Positions 1-14,263 of a DNA stretch of 64,000 bases are shown piece after piece; positions within the stretch are counted from its first letter, which is position 1, and every line of letters starts with the position of its first letter. The notes beneath the pieces are model-generated. The model made no database searches, was not told the DNA's origin, and worked only from the letters and a program-made list of their open reading frames with translations. Position numbers and translations under genes: made by a program. This DNA comes from Cocos nucifera (taxonomy: Eukaryota; Streptophyta; Magnoliopsida; Arecales; Arecaceae), in NCBI GenBank assembly GCA_006176705.1, contig QRFJ01000056.1, positions 851,352-915,351 on the forward strand, in the 5' to 3' direction.

Positions 1-235
1 AGATAATCATATGTAAATTTGACAATAAACAAGAAGCCTCAATGATGTGGGTTGCTTTGCTAAATTTCTCCATCATGGCAATTGATTCATGTAAAAATTG
101 GACCTTCATCGGGAATATTTTCAAATCCTTCATTAAAATTTTCATTGAGAACAAGTTCGCATAATTCAATTTATAACTGACGTTTTAAAGAACTTATCCA
201 CATTTGGGACGGGGCAGTGAAGGCGGTGTTCTACA

Positions 236-279
<44 letters not shown>

Positions 280-2370
280 TCTTTTTTTCTTTTTCTTTTT
301 TTAAAATTTATGAAGAAGATATATTCTAATTAGGATGAAGGAATGACGATCTTGAAAATTTGGTTGTATGGTACCATACATACATATATATATATATGTG
401 TGTGTGTGTTAATGAAGAGAGAGAGAGGTTGTGTGTGTGTGTGTGTGTGTTAATGAAGAGAGAGAGGTTAGACCATCCAAAATTTTATTATTAAGAAGTT
501 AGTATATTTACATATGGACGCCTATCCTAGTGCTCACTTTGATGAGGAGGTCTCATCGTTGTTGAGCTCTCCAGAAACAACAATAGCAAAGAGAAAGAGG
601 AGAGGATCCCACTCAAAAAAAACATAGTCACATCAAAAATTTCTGCAAAACAAAGTGCTTATCTGCTAAGCTCATGAAATCTGAGAGGTGTGGCAAAAAA
701 AAAAAAAAAAAAAGCTGCCCCTTTGGACGTTGTTCCTTACATTCTAAAAGCATCAAGGTTCTCTATATCTATCAACGGCATCCAACATCTTTTGTACCAT
801 GACTTGGTTTATCTCGACATCCAGCTTGGATGGAATTGCACAAGTTAACCATGAAGTCTCAAGGTCTAATCCACGAAGCTTTCCCACAATAACAATGACG
901 AGCTGCCCTTAACTACCTCTTTTCAAGGATTTTAACAGAGAGGATATGGACGGCCAAGATAAATTAGTAGCCAAACATGTCATCGTGTCCATCTCCAAAA
1001 ATCTTCATTAATACCTCATTGGAAGGAAATTAATTGCATTTTTAAGATTCAGCCAATGATAAGTGACTGGCTTCAAAAACTTGCAAACCAGAATGAATGT
1101 AAGTAGTTACATTGTCTAGTGCTAAGAATCTCCTCACAACCATATTCATGGGCATTCTATTAAAGGTATAAGCTTTAACAAGCACGATTAAAATAATGAC
1201 TGTTTAATGCTCAGGACCGCAAAAATAAACATCAAACACAAGAGTATCTATGAGAAGAAAACGATATTGAAAAGAATAAATTTGGAGAGAGAAAATAATA
1301 CTCTTATTAATAAATAAAGATCATACTAAACTAGATCCAAGTACTCTCACCCCACCAAAGGAATGCCAAATACAAATGCCTCACATAGTCACATATTCTC
1401 TCCAAAAGCACGCAAACTAAAACTACTTGCCACAGCCTATTTTACAGTATTAACCAATTCTTCTTCTTCTTCTTCTTCTTCTTCTTGGTTCTCTCTCTTG
1501 AAGGTAGACAGTATTAACCAATTCTCAAGTCAAATAGGAACCAGACATTTTCCCTAGATAAAAATAAAATCCCTCGAGAATGTCTTTAACAAACCCTCTG
1601 AGCATCAAGTCCCTCATCAACCTACTGAGATCCCATCAAACATCTAATTAGAATCAATGAATGCCCCACAACAACAATTTCCAATCAAAGTTTGCTACAA
1701 GACATGCACCTGCATACTAGCAGCCACTCTTACACATGCTTGCAGTCATGAATCTGTACATGATTGTATCTTATATGCATCCATGCACACCTGCACAATC
1801 TCATAATTATAACACTAATGCATCACTCTATCAAACCTATGCCTTATATTGTGTACCTTCGCTCAAATATTAATGCACCTCTAATACACTTGCATATATC
1901 TGATTCAATCCACCATGCACCATAACTTCATGCAACAGCATATAGCTGGCTGTCTCTAAACACAAGATCAATTCCCCATGTTTCACTTGAAGCTGAAACC
2001 ACCATGTTAGCATGCATGGTATTCTAACTGTTCGACTCCAAAGCTGTAGAAAACTAAGAACATGATTCTATAGCTCGGATAATAAGCGAAGACCTTCAAC
2101 ATATTTTAGTAATCAATAGAGATTAGTTACACAATGAAACGTAATGCAGTGAATAATGGCACTGCATCATTATGGCATGAAAACATCTTTCCCATCTAAA
2201 TGTCAGATTTTTGATCCTCACTTTCTATTTGTTACTTATTATAAAATTTTAAATGTCAAGATATGTTTCTGTATCATTGCAAAAAGATCTCTGATGATAT
2301 TAAACAACCTATATCACCATGTCAAGTGCCATCCAAAAGGATAGAGATAGTTCATGCCAACATAAACTGA
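1..2370. other. Intergenic DNA downstream of the RING-H2 gene
   Basis: No coding region was recognised; the short open frames here have no family resemblance. The stretch holds simple repeats: a CT run at 241-277, two tandem copies of a TG run followed by a purine tail at about 397-470, an A run near 695-713 and a TTC run near 1460-1486. The part nearest 2370 should include the 3' untranslated region of the minus-strand RING gene, but I could not fix a poly(A) site. Confidence 0.6.
241..277. repeat. (CT)n microsatellite
   Basis: An uninterrupted CT dinucleotide run of about 37 bases, followed by a T-rich tract. Confidence 0.95.
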
Positions 2371-5300
2371 TCACTTGCAGCTTTGATGTGTATAAGAACC
2401 AAAAACCTCCACACTGCATACTGGGCATGCCTGGTACAGAAAAAGAATAGCGGAATCAATCTCATTTGTCTAAAATCTAAAGCATATGAGCAACTAGACA
2501 TAACATGAGAAAGTCACTAAGGGATTTGAGACACTAGAATATCAAACAAACCCTTGTTCTGAGAAATATAAGCAAGCACAAGCCTAAAAGATACAGGTAA
2601 TGCTGTAGAGGAAAAGAAATGTACACCCTAACAAATATAAGAAGTGATCCAATGTGTATATGAACCTAACAAATTTAAGCAGGAAAGAAACAGTTAATGC
2701 TGCATCAGATCAGAAGGATGTAAACCCCTGAAGTTTCCTTCCAAGTACTAAAACTGTCTTGTTAATCTAACAGCTACATTATGTTCTGTGAGAATCACCA
2801 TATTTGACCTCCTGGTCAAAATGCTTCTTATCCTTGCTTATGAACAGACAGCAATGCCGCGACTTTGAACTATTGATCCACTCGACCGCTGGATTAGAAT
2901 CATATCTTAGTAACAGAACTACCTTACTAACTGAAAATGCAGCGTGTATTGCATCAACCACAACATTCAGTCTCCTAATCAAAAATTTTTCTCCGATTGT
3001 TTGTCAGTAAACAGCAATTTGACTGCTGTTCATTATATATTTTAAGACCATTCATATGTCTGGTTTATCTTATAAAATAAACCTATTATTCCTAAGTTAC
3101 AGAAGGACTGAACCAAATTTCATGAAGATGCAGTAGAATTAATAGAAGCAGCAATAGAAGACATCACTGTAATGGATCAGCCACATTGACTGTAAACTTA
3201 AAAGCACCTTCAGGTTTGTTGGCTGCTGCACATCAAGATGCGCCTAACGAACTATTTTGGAGATGTGGAATTTAAGAAATCATCACTTGCATGTCTAAGG
3301 TTTTTGGGTTTCTGCTGCGAAAGTTGCCATACAAACAGCGCTTTAGGTTTAAGTTTTCACTCATCTTCAGATTCAGTCAGACTAGGACTCTGGGAAACAA
3401 GACATGTTCAGAATTTATGAATATGTTGGCAGAGTTTTTATTAAGCCAATTAATACAAGTAGCTTCAGTTTGGTTATTAATTTTAATAAGTTCTTAAACT
3501 ACAAATTGAGCAGTCAAATCCTTGATGACTGTTACAAACCATATAGAAATTGTACCATGATTCTACATAATTTCTTTCATATTTTTGACTAAGATGTTTC
3601 AGAAGATTATCTTTCTGGTTATCAAAAATATTTGTTTTATCTTTAGGCACTTGCAGTATATTTTCTTTGTAAGCTGATTGTTCCATATTAAATTTTCTAT
3701 GAACTACAAAATGTGCATAAGTCCATGTTTAATCTGAAAAACATTTTGGATAGGGACAGACTAATGATGGACAAGCTTTTGAAGAATCAAAGTCCATAAA
3801 TACAAACAAAAATTGATGACTAAAAGCACAACATCCTAGATTAGAATAAGACTGGTGGTCAGAAATCAAAATAAACACAGCAAAACTCAAATTGTGAAAT
3901 GACAATGGCAATAGAAAATACCTTGTTGATCTTTAACCATTTCGAGATACAAGTTCTATGATAGTGATGTTGGCAAGGCAATGTGATCAATTTATCTCGG
4001 TTCTTATAAGCCATATAGCAGATCACACATCTGCATGTAGCAAAAACCATTAGTGAAAGGCACAACCTACAATATGAGCTCCTGCAACTCAATGAAGCAA
4101 CTCGTATCAAATATTTTGACCATTCAAAAATTTCCTTCAGTACTTTGCTTTTCAATTAACTGACTTCCTATAAAAAAATGCTCAGGCTCACAATGCCTCG
4201 GTGAATTATTATTCAGCATTTCCCACCAAAGGACATCTACTTTTCATTCTAGAAATTCACAATGAAGGATAGAACAAGATATACTTGCATGACATAGGGA
4301 CACCTAGAAATAATATAAAAGTAGAGTTTCATAGCAAGCTTGATAAAGATTTCACAAAAGCAAAATCTTGGCCTACCAAATAATAAAGAACTTCGATGAA
4401 AAGCAAATACATATAATCATAAATAAAGAAATAAAACCAAAACATACTCATGTTTTTTTTTATCCTGGTCAAGATTTCATAAAAGCATAATCTCGGCCCA
4501 CCAAAAATTAGTGTACATTGATAAATCAAACACACATAATAGTAAATAAAGAACAAAACGTCAAGACCAAAACATACTCCTCATGTTTTTCTTTCTTTGA
4601 GAATAAACCAATCTTGTATGTTGAAGTTGGCAGAAAGGATATAAGCTCATCAGATAATCCTCTGCTTTCAGTTCCTATAGCTTCACCTAGTCGTTGCAAT
4701 TCCTAAAATTAAACAAAAAAAATTCAGTTGTGATGCAAATAACTGAAAACAACAAAAGTAATCTCAATCAATAATTAAATAAGACCAATGAATAATAGGA
4801 ATGTACTTGTCATAGCAAAAAGCAACATAAGTTACATTTGTTAATAATGATGCCTAATTCAAGCTACATCTGAAGAAGGAAAAAAAAAAAAACTGTGCTC
4901 ACTAGCTCGGTGATGTCAACCCATGAAACTCAAAAAATCAAAACCTAATATTCAAGGTTTGCCATCTCGATACCGGACTCTGCACCGTTACCATTCTATT
5001 ACAATGTTGATACACTCAAGGGCTGGTTCGGTATACCAAGTGTCGGTACGACCTCGTACTGCATACCGATTCAATACTGGTACATTATAGTATGCTCAGT
5101 TACTGTCCGGTACAGCAAACCTTGCCAAATGAGATCCTTGTCTTCTTACTCTTTTACATCAATTTGTGTATCAAAGAAGCATTGATTTTGCAATATTCTA
5201 AATCCTTCACTTAAAATGTATGCCATAAGACCCACTAGTTATGTGATACAGAAATTTCAATGTTTGAATAATCATTTAGCATCCTGTCATGTGCCAAGTG

Positions 5301-8300
5301 TACATGAATTTATAAGCTACGTTATAGCACTCATTCCTTCGTGCATACATAGCTAATGTTCTCCCTACATCAGTGTGAAAAACAGAAAGCTACATAATAT
5401 TGAACCACTGGACCTCAAAGGTTAGCAAACAATCAACTTCCCGTATGAAGATCATCCAAGTGCTGAATGGTGCAATAGTGCAAGAATATACTAGTGGAAG
5501 GGAAAAACCAATACATACAGTAATCTTGTCGAAGCCTCAATCATGATGAATATACAACAAATATCTCCACAATGAGTTATTGTGGATGTGCGTACATCAT
5601 AGAATTGTATAAAATCCCCAAATTTGTCACAGGTTATAGACTAGGTTGGCTGAATATATATGATAAATGTGTAGTTTGTGACGTAACAAGCAACTTAACG
5701 AGATACTCACCAGACCGAGTACATGGACATGAGGAAGCAAGAGTATGTTGATGTGGTGTGCAGTGGGAAGTGGAAATTTTGATTTACAATTATATGGATG
5801 GCACTCCAATCATCACTGAGATAAGTTAAAAGGTAATATTTCATCACTGAGATAAAAAGTAATGTTTGGGATGCTCAGGCACATGCCAGATGACCTCAGT
5901 GGTGACGAGAGCCACTACATATGAAGTATTTGGTCAAGAGAATGATTGACATCTTGCTTCTTGCTCTTCCAGACGGAATAGTATCTTGGGAGATGCAAGC
6001 ATAACTGAGCTTGCAGCTATATATATACACATATACATGGGTGTGCATGTATGATTGTACATGTATTGGTATTGAAAATACAGGTATTGATAAACACACC
6101 TCATAAGTCATATAATCTGGGTCTACATCATCCTGCGCAACCTGTGTATAACAAGTCATAAATAACTTCAGTTTCAGATACATGAAATGACGCATTTCCA
6201 AAGGAGAGAAAACTACAATGCAGATACCTGAACAGACAAGCTTGCAGGATTACGTTCAAGAGTAGCCGAGGAAGATTGTGTGGGGTTTTTATCTTGAAGA
6301 ACCATGCGAAGAAAAAAATCAGTAGCGACAGAATTATTGAACAGTCATTACCAGACTAAGAACTATAACTGTTACAATTTCGGTCATTTATCTTACAAAT
6401 CTAGTTGAAAGAGAAGTAAGAATGTTATATCTAAATTACCGACTCCTACAGGTAAGAAGTAGCATCTTTTTTGAGAACCTCAACAGTTAATAAATTTGAT
6501 ATAACTGCTGCAACACCACTACAGTAAAAGCAGTTAATCAATTACATTGCAATGATTCTTAGGTTTAATAGATATTATTACCTGTTCTATCAAACTAAAT
6601 GTGATAGAGTTGATCTTCACAAGCTAGAATGCACAAACTTCACCTCATTAACAGAAAAGAGATTCATATGAACAACAAAACATAGGTGATGGATAGAAAA
6701 TATAAACTGAAGAATGCAATATCCCATCAAAGTGGGATCAGCTTGATTGGTTTTCCTTTGCCACTTGTACCAACAAAAGCCCAATCCTCCAAATGGAAGG
6801 ATAAATGATGGACATGCAACAGCAATGTCGTTAACATCATAATTATGATGCAAGCACAATGGACGAATAACTTAACTCCAATAATTACTACACTCCAAGA
6901 ATAATTAAAGTTGCTTGAAAACTATCTTTACCGGCTTCTGTTCCAGTAATTCCACCAAGGGAAGTATCAGCAAGCTGATTCTCCAACTCTTGCAATTCTC
7001 TAGCTAGAGCTTCATCTATAGCTAGCTGAAACTCGACATTTGCAGTTTTTGAAGAATTTCTTTCTGCTTCCCTTGAGACATGATCATGATTATGTCTAGA
7101 ATTATTACTTGAAGAAGCTCTTGTTGCATCACTCCGAGCATTTCTTTGGAAGGATTTGTAGACACTTTCCTGCACATAAAGCTTACTCAAAATAAAAAAA
7201 CACCATCACAGGATGGTTTGACAATTATTATCAGTTTACTGATATGAAAAATGACTACTGCTTGTAGAGTTAGCTTGGGGCCCATCAGGTATTGCTTTTC
7301 TTTTCTGTTTCTGTTTTCACAAACTGAAGAAGAAAAATGAGATAGACTGAACAATATATGTGATAAAACCCTTTTTTTAAATTCCTTGTAAAATCTTGAG
7401 ATCTTTCGGTAGCAAAGATATATTGCTTTCAGAGAAAAGGTGAAAATAAAAGCAGGGAACAGCATAAATTTGTGCAACATTAATCTCCATGTGGTATTCA
7501 CTAGCTCGTAGATAAACGGCAACAAAAACAACAATACCAAACAGGCCCCTATTTTTCTTAAAATGAGTGCAATATGTGCGAATAAATATTTTGTCAATAC
7601 CTACACTACAAGCATGCAGTTGTGCTATGATCCATCCATTGGACATGGAATCATGATGACATGCCACTTTAGTTCTTAAGCAAGACAGATGACGTAGGCG
7701 CTTTGGTGACAAAAGCAGTTGTTCTTGAACGAGAGTCAAACTAAATCATACTAACAGTTAATTTCTGCTTAAATCGAATCTAAACTTTTCTATCTAGAGT
7801 ATTAAGATCTGCTATGATGATTAATATGTGATTTATAGAATGCATGCGATTGGCTAATTAAAATATTTGAGTGCATATTTTTGCAACCAAAGAATTTAGA
7901 ATTGTAAGATTACCAGGGTCAGTTCCCTGATAACGATGATAACAAACTTATATGATGCACTTCTACATGAAAAAACGTAAGATTATAGGACCTTTGGAAA
8001 ATACAAATTTAGTGAAGGAACTAGTGCTGCAGCCCATATTGCCACATTATTCCATTTGAAAATCAAAACATCATTTAACTAATTCTAAGTTCAATCTTTG
8101 AATATAATTGAAAGTCTGAAAGGGTTATGATTTTCCAAGGAACATATATAGAACAGTCTAGAGAGAATAAGAAGGAACCATGTGTTGCTCCCTGCAATGT
8201 ACTAGATGGATCGCTTTCATGGTACTCCAAATAAAAGATGCAGGGAGCATGAGAAACACACTACAGAAATAAAGGGAAAAACAAGGCAGAGGTTATGTCC

Positions 8301-9275
8301 GTAAGAAGAGTAAGAGAGAGGTTTCACTGATTGAGTACAAAGTGCCAAAGAGTTCATGATGAATTATCTCCTTTTGTTACAAGGAGAACCCTCAAGAAAG
8401 GTCTCAAAAATACCTCGATGCAACAACGGAAGATGCTTAAACCAAAAAAACTAAGGAAGCTTTCATAGAGTGGGACTAAATAGCAGCAGTTGGATCTTGT
8501 ATATCGAGCCTATGCAAAATCAAGTTTCAACCCGTGTGATCGGTGAGATTCATGAAACAGTACCATAAGTCCATGCATAAGAGCAAGCACCTCACAGTGT
8601 TCACTTTTCTTTTATTGCGGAGTTGCTACCCCCTGTAGAAGTTTTTGTTGCAAGTGCAGCTCCCTTTACTTCGCTAAAAGCACCATCACTCTTATTTGTT
8701 TAAAAGACAACATATTATTGGCCACTTTGACTTCACTTTCTCAAATGATTAGCTCAGTGTAGAAGAGTTGAAGCTGAACTGAAATAATTGCCGATGGTAC
8801 CTACCACTTTGCCTTTTGTGTTAGAGGATTAAAAAAAAAAAAAGGTCACACATAACTTGGTGATCTTCTAGTTTTTTTAACCACCATAACTATCAGCTTG
8901 AGAACAATAATAATTGTTTTAACGACCATAAACTGTTAATCTGGTGATTTTGCAATTCTTAGAATCACAGTTGTTATAAATAATTTTGCAAAGAATATAG
9001 TTAGCTCACAATGTCCCAAATACTTACCCCACTGTGAAAGATCAAAATCACTAAGTTACAACTATAGCAACATAATATATCTTTAAAGAAACAACATCAA
9101 CATAAAAATAAAAATAAAAAAAATAAAACACACAATTAGAGCCCACCTGAGCTTGAAGAGCAGAAACATCATAATCATGGGAATTTCCTCCAAAATTCTC
9201 TTCCACCACACAAAAAACAGGGGCATTTACATAGTAAACATTTACTTGCTGCTTTCCCTTTGTCTCAAATTCCAT
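2371..9275 (-). CDS. RING-H2 E3 ubiquitin ligase, BIG BROTHER-related
   Basis: Minus-strand join, in order: 9275-9147, 7169-6932, 6292-6228, 6141-6100, 4702-4578, 4030-3922, 2430-2371. All junctions are GT-AG and the phases agree, giving 255 residues. The family transfers ubiquitin to target proteins and, in Arabidopsis BIG BROTHER, limits organ size. Seen: the family N-terminal motif near residues 11-16 (VNVYYV), a Ser/Asn-rich region and an acidic helix (LARELQELENQL) in exon 2, the family signature DPDYMTYEELQRLGEA across the 6100/4702 junction, and a complete RING-H2 in the last two exons. Zinc ligands are C201, C204, C219, H221, H224, C227, C238 and C241. The start is the ATG directly after a 3' splice site at 9276; a leader exon lies near 10826-10996 and could extend the protein in frame. 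The C-terminus is short (VEVFGSYTHQSCK). The family assignment is firm; the exact paralogue is not. Confidence 0.88.
4340..4592 (-). repeat. Tandem duplication across an exon-intron boundary
   Basis: Two diverged copies of about 120-125 bases lie head to tail, at about 4340-4463 and 4465-4592. The second copy contains the 5' splice site of the RING gene's fifth coding exon (exon end at 4578). The first copy carries the matching sequence inside the intron, so a second donor-like site GTATGTTTTGG is present there. Confidence 0.75.
4953..5124. mobile_element. MITE-like element in a RING-gene intron
   Basis: The stretch is bounded by inverted ends CAAGGTTTGC and GCAAACCTTG, and a second inner pair of GGTAC/CCGGA-type motifs continues the match. 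It lies inside the intron between 6100 and 4702. No clear target-site duplication was found, so the class is unknown. Confidence 0.5.
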
Positions 9276-10308
9276 CTGCAGGCCACCTAATTGGAAAAAA
9301 GACTTAAATGCTGGGAATCAGCCAAATCATGTACACACACACATATAACATACAATCTACTAAAATGTATAAAATTTAGATTTGGAACTTTGGTCCTCAT
9401 ACAGTAACAAATTTGGAGATGATTATCACTGCATAATTGTGAATAGATGTTGTAAATAGTAGAGTAGAAAGGTGCAAAGTTTTAAGCAATTGAAATGGCT
9501 AAGGTGCAACTTCATATACAAAACTTTGAAAATTTCACAAAACTAAATATAACCAAAGAAGAATGAAAAAAAAAAAAAAAAAAAAAAAAAACTTACATAT
9601 AATACTCCATTTCTCTAATTGGATCTTCAATTTTACTATTCTACTCCTTCCAAAAACCAATACAATTTTAATCCATACTATCTGATGCTTTCAGAAAGCA
9701 TAGTAAATAGCAGAAATGTTCAATCAAATACACAATACATGACAAAGAGTGCAATAGGATTATTCAGAAAGAGATGGCTTTTCCTGGATGAAATGAAACA
9801 TTTAATTGATGCAACACAAAAATGATTTCCCATTCCTTAACCTATCCAAAGGTTCAGGCTAGATTGTTAGCCATTGATTTTTGGTTCTCTTGTGTTGCAA
9901 CCCTTTTAATCAATTCATCGAAAAAAAGTTCCCAGATCCTTTCCAAATTTATAGACAACTTTTCCCAATCTTTCTAATTTCTGAACTTTTTTTTTCCTTA
10001 ATCAAATCCAAATGATGAATGGTGTTGGGCTCTGAAAAACTAACTGTTGGTTAGACTTCCTACAGCCAATGGCATGAATGGCATCTTCTGTCCAGATACT
10101 ATTACATTATAATCCTTGCTTATCAGAGGGACCTCAACCAGCAAAAATAAATCTAATTCAAACTTGATTTGGTTCAATAATTGTCATAACAGAATTAGCT
10201 ACAGTTAATTATGGAGAGAATTTTCTTTATGACAAATAATTATGTTTCAACATAATAATATAGATATAAATCCGGGTATAAAAAGCCAGATGTTTAAAGA
10301 TTACAACG

Positions 10309-10311
<3 letters not shown>

Positions 10312-10339
<28 letters not shown>
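10312..10339. repeat. (TA)n microsatellite
   Basis: TA dinucleotide run inside the leader intron of the RING-H2 gene. Confidence 0.9.
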
Positions 10340-10825
10340 TGAAGGAAACAACTTAAATATAATAACTAATCATCAACAACTTCCTCTCTGATAAAAGAGG
10401 GAAGATCACCATATCAGCATGAAAGAAACAAAGTTCATCACCGTAAAGAAAAATCCCACAACCACAGCCCAACAGTCACAAGCATCTCACACCTAAAGAT
10501 CCTTCATTTTCCCCAAGAGGCACAACAAAACCTAGTGATAAGTAGCAAGATGCATCTTTTCTTGTAGGGAACATAGTAAATTCCCTTAATTGGTACGAAA
10601 ATTTAAGCAGAGGCTAGCTAAAGCTATGAATCCAATTGCAGCCATTAAAATAAAATTTCAAGTCTCAAAGGTTAGCAATCTCTTCTTTTTACTTCTCAAG
10701 CAATAAAAGCTTAAAGCTCAACGCTTTCACAAATTTCTCTCATCACTGACACAAGAAACCGTCTTTTTACCAAATTATGAAGAAATAAACATATCTAAGA
10801 GGAGGAGGAGGAGGAGCAACCTTAC

Positions 10826-10996
10826 CTTCGGAGGAGCTCCGGTTCTCTCCGTGCTACCTTTGGATTGTGGGAACGCTTTTTCGTGACGGGGTCGGTGGCC
10901 AAAGTGGCCCTCCGAGGCAATTTCCCGTGGGGCCCCTCCGCCAAACGGTTGACCATGAGTCAATTCTGTTGCTCGCGGGTGAAGATCTTTTACCAT
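10826..10996 (-). other. Probable 5' leader exon of the RING-H2 gene
   Basis: On the minus strand this GC-rich stretch ends in a strong donor (CGAAG then GTAAG at 10826/10825), which would splice to the acceptor just before the ATG at 9275. The intron between them is about 1.55 kb. From an ATG at 10996 the exon is open for 57 codons and runs in frame into the main coding sequence, so it may be coding. The transcription start is not visible, so the upper limit is arbitrary. Confidence 0.5.
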
Positions 10997-11429
10997 GCGT
11001 GGGAACCTTAATCGCCAGATTTATTCCTGCTACTTCTGGTCGTGCTAGCTTTGAACGGTCAAATGTGGCTGGATTTGAAGGATGTGATTCCTTTGTTACT
11101 TCTTCTTGTTGTGATAGAAAGGAAATTTAATTATCTTCTTGAGTGCCTTTGTCCTGGGGCACACCTGAAATGATTAGATCCCTGGATGCTCGGGGAAAAT
11201 CAGGTTTAATTATGATGGAATTGTAGATTTGAGTAGTAGTTTAATCTTTAATGATGATTTTCCCATCCAAGTAACTGTTTTAACTTTCTAAATACGATTT
11301 TTCTTTTTTTCTTTCTTTTTTGGTGATTCTTGAAAACTTGTGATGGTATTCTTTTTTCCTCGGCTTCTTTATGTCTTTTCTGTTACCCATCCACAGTTTA
11401 GCAGCAGCATCCATAAATATGAAAATAAT
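10997..11429. other. Presumed upstream region of the RING-H2 gene
   Basis: No gene was seen. By position this stretch holds the promoter of the minus-strand RING gene; I recognised no TATA box or other site with confidence. Confidence 0.4.
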
Positions 11430-12069
11430 GTATTAAGATTAAATAAAAAAAAATATTATAATTTTATATTATAAGAATAATATATATATACATACACATA
11501 CGTACATGTATGTAAAGAATTTAAAAAATCAGAATATCATAGTTTCAATACAAAAACACACACACACATATATATATATATATATGCATGTGTAAAAAAT
11601 TTAAAAATTTAAAATATCATAATTTTAATACAAAAAATAAATAAAATTGAGATCTTATAATTTTAATGCATATAATATATATCGCAAGAATTTCTCCGAT
11701 ACTCCTTAATATAGTACATTATCTGAAAATCTTTCATGATATTCTCTAATATAGTATATTAACTAGAATCCCTTCGATATTATCTAATATTTTATGATAT
11801 TCTTCGATATTAGCTGAAAATCCTTCTTGATATTTTCTAATGTTCTCTCTCAAGTTGTGCATGAAGATTATGAATGCCTAGCTTGCTTTTGAGAAAAAAA
11901 AAATCCTTTGTTAAAGATTTAGTAAAGATATCGTAACTTGATACTTGGTAGATACATAAAGGGCACATATTAAATCTCATTGTAGCTTTTTATGAATGAT
12001 GTGATAATTATTTTCTATATCTTTAGTTTGTTCATAAAGAACTGGATTTGTAGCAATGTGATGAGCAGC

Positions 12070-13986
12070 TTATTTATCACAAAATAAGGAAGTAAGTGAT
12101 AATTGAGGGATATCAAGATCATACAAGAGGGAATATAGCTTTGTAGTGTTACATATAGCCATGGCCATAGCTCGATACTCGGCTTTAGCTAATGAATAAG
12201 AGAAAATAGGTTGTTTCCTCCTTTTCCAAGATATAGGACTTGACCAAAAAAAATGCAAAAAACTATAGTAGAAGAATAGGTCATAGGACAACTTGTCCAA
12301 TTAAAGTCATAGTAAACATTAAGCTTTAGATTACTCATAAATGAAAGTAAAATATCTTGGCCTGACGGGTGTTTTAAGTATCAAGGAAGATAGTGAGCTG
12401 CGTCCAGATGAAGTTTATGAGGTTGATGCATGAATTGACTTAAGATATTAATAAAAAATATAATATTTGGCCGTATAATAGTGAGATAAATAAATCATCT
12501 CATAATACAATAATGAGAAGATGGATCGAAAAGAAGTTCACAATTGATAATGATAAGTTTGAGATTTTGCTCCATTGGATGATTTAGTATTCTAGCTTCT
12601 GTAAAATCATAATCTTGAAGAAGATTAAGCACATATTTGCATTGAATGAGATAAATGTCATGCTTGGATCGAGCTACCTTAATTCTAAGAAAATATTTAA
12701 GATTATCAAGATCCTTAATCCGAAAGCACTTATAAAGAAAAGCTTTGATGCACTGGATAGCATGTCTATCATTACTACCGCTATAATATCATCAATATAT
12801 ACAAGAATGAAGACAGATAAATTACCTTGGTGTCGATAGAATAAGGAATTAATGATTAGCTTGAGATTAAGTAAAATTTGCATCCAAAAGAGCATAGGTG
12901 AATTCAGCAAACCAATTTCAAGAAGCTTGTTTAAATTCATAAAATAATTGTTAAAATGACAAACAAGATTCTCCCTCTATCGAGGATATCAAGGAGGAGG
13001 AAACATGTATACTTCCTCGTCCAAATCATCATGCAAAAAAATATTCTGAATATCCAGTTGATGAAATAACCAATTCTTAATAGCAGCTATGGTAGGTAAG
13101 ACCCGCACTGTGACTATCTTGGCAACTGGAAAAAAAATTTCATAGTGATCTATGCCTTCTATTTGAGTATAGTTCTTAGCCACTATGCGGGCTTTGTATT
13201 ATTTATTGCTACCGTTAGAATTATGCTTGATCTTTAAGACCCATTTATATCCAATTGATTCCTTATAAGGAGGCAAAAGAACCAAGGACCATATGTTATG
13301 GTCTTCCAAAGCTTGAATCTCTATATCCATTGCTTGTCTCCACTTAGAAAATTTAATAGCTTTGAAAAAGGTTTTAGGTTGAACAATAGAAGCTATGGAG
13401 CTAAGAAAGGAATGATCGATCATAAGATAAAAAATGTGTAAGTGAAAATAAAGTACTTGTCACGGAAGAAGCAGATTGAACCTAAGCATAAAAATAGTGA
13501 TAGTCTTGTAAATAAGTAGGAGATCGATGAACTCTTTATAAATGGCACAAAAGTGATATAGATAGATTTGACAGTAGAGATATATTAGGTTGAGAAGCAG
13601 ATACATCTAGAGTGTTGTAACCAAATATTGTGCTTGAGATATATCAGGTAGATAAGCAGGACCCTCATCGGGAATAGATAAAGGAAGAACTATAGTGGAT
13701 TTGTCAATAGAAGTAGACTATATCTTTAAAAAAAAAATAGATTCAAAAAAAGTGACATATTTACTAATATAATTTCTTTTGGAATGAAGGTCAAAAATTT
13801 TATAACCCTTTTAAGCAAAACACATCCAACAAAAATATTAGGTGAGGCATGAGCATTCAATTTATGTTGGATATTTCGGTTATGTCCATAGCATAAACAA
13901 CCAAAAACCTTTAAATGGTGATAGAAAGAAACTATTTTAAATAATAATTCATGATGAGTTTTACCTTGAAGTGCTTTAGTGGGCAT
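12070..13986 (-). pseudogene. Broken copia pol (integrase, RT, RNase H)
   Basis: Separate open pieces at 13986-13726, 13423-13199, 13183-12989, 12940-12674 and 12300-12070 together cover the C-terminal half of a copia polyprotein in the expected order. They are separated by stops and frameshifts. Residues corresponding to the polymerase active site survive (YIDDI), but no piece could make an enzyme alone. Confidence 0.8.
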
Positions 13987-14263
13987 TCAATTAATAATTA
14001 AAATAGGCAACAGGAAGAATGTGGTCACCCTAAAATTTTATTGATAAATTTACTTGAAAATGAAATGCATGAGTAACATTTAGGAGATGTCAATGTTTTC
14101 GTTCTATTACTCCATTCTGTTAAGAAGTTCAAACATAACTATGTTGATGGATCACACAAAGTGAGTTCTAAAAATTAATGATATTATGATTAAAAAATTT
14201 AAGGCTATTATCACTATAAATTTTATGAATGATGATTATTACACTACATATATATATATATAA

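Noticed and set aside
7187..7739. Overlapping minus-strand frames between RING-gene exons 1 and 2
   Set aside because: They lie in an intron; exon 1 and exon 2 join in phase without them.
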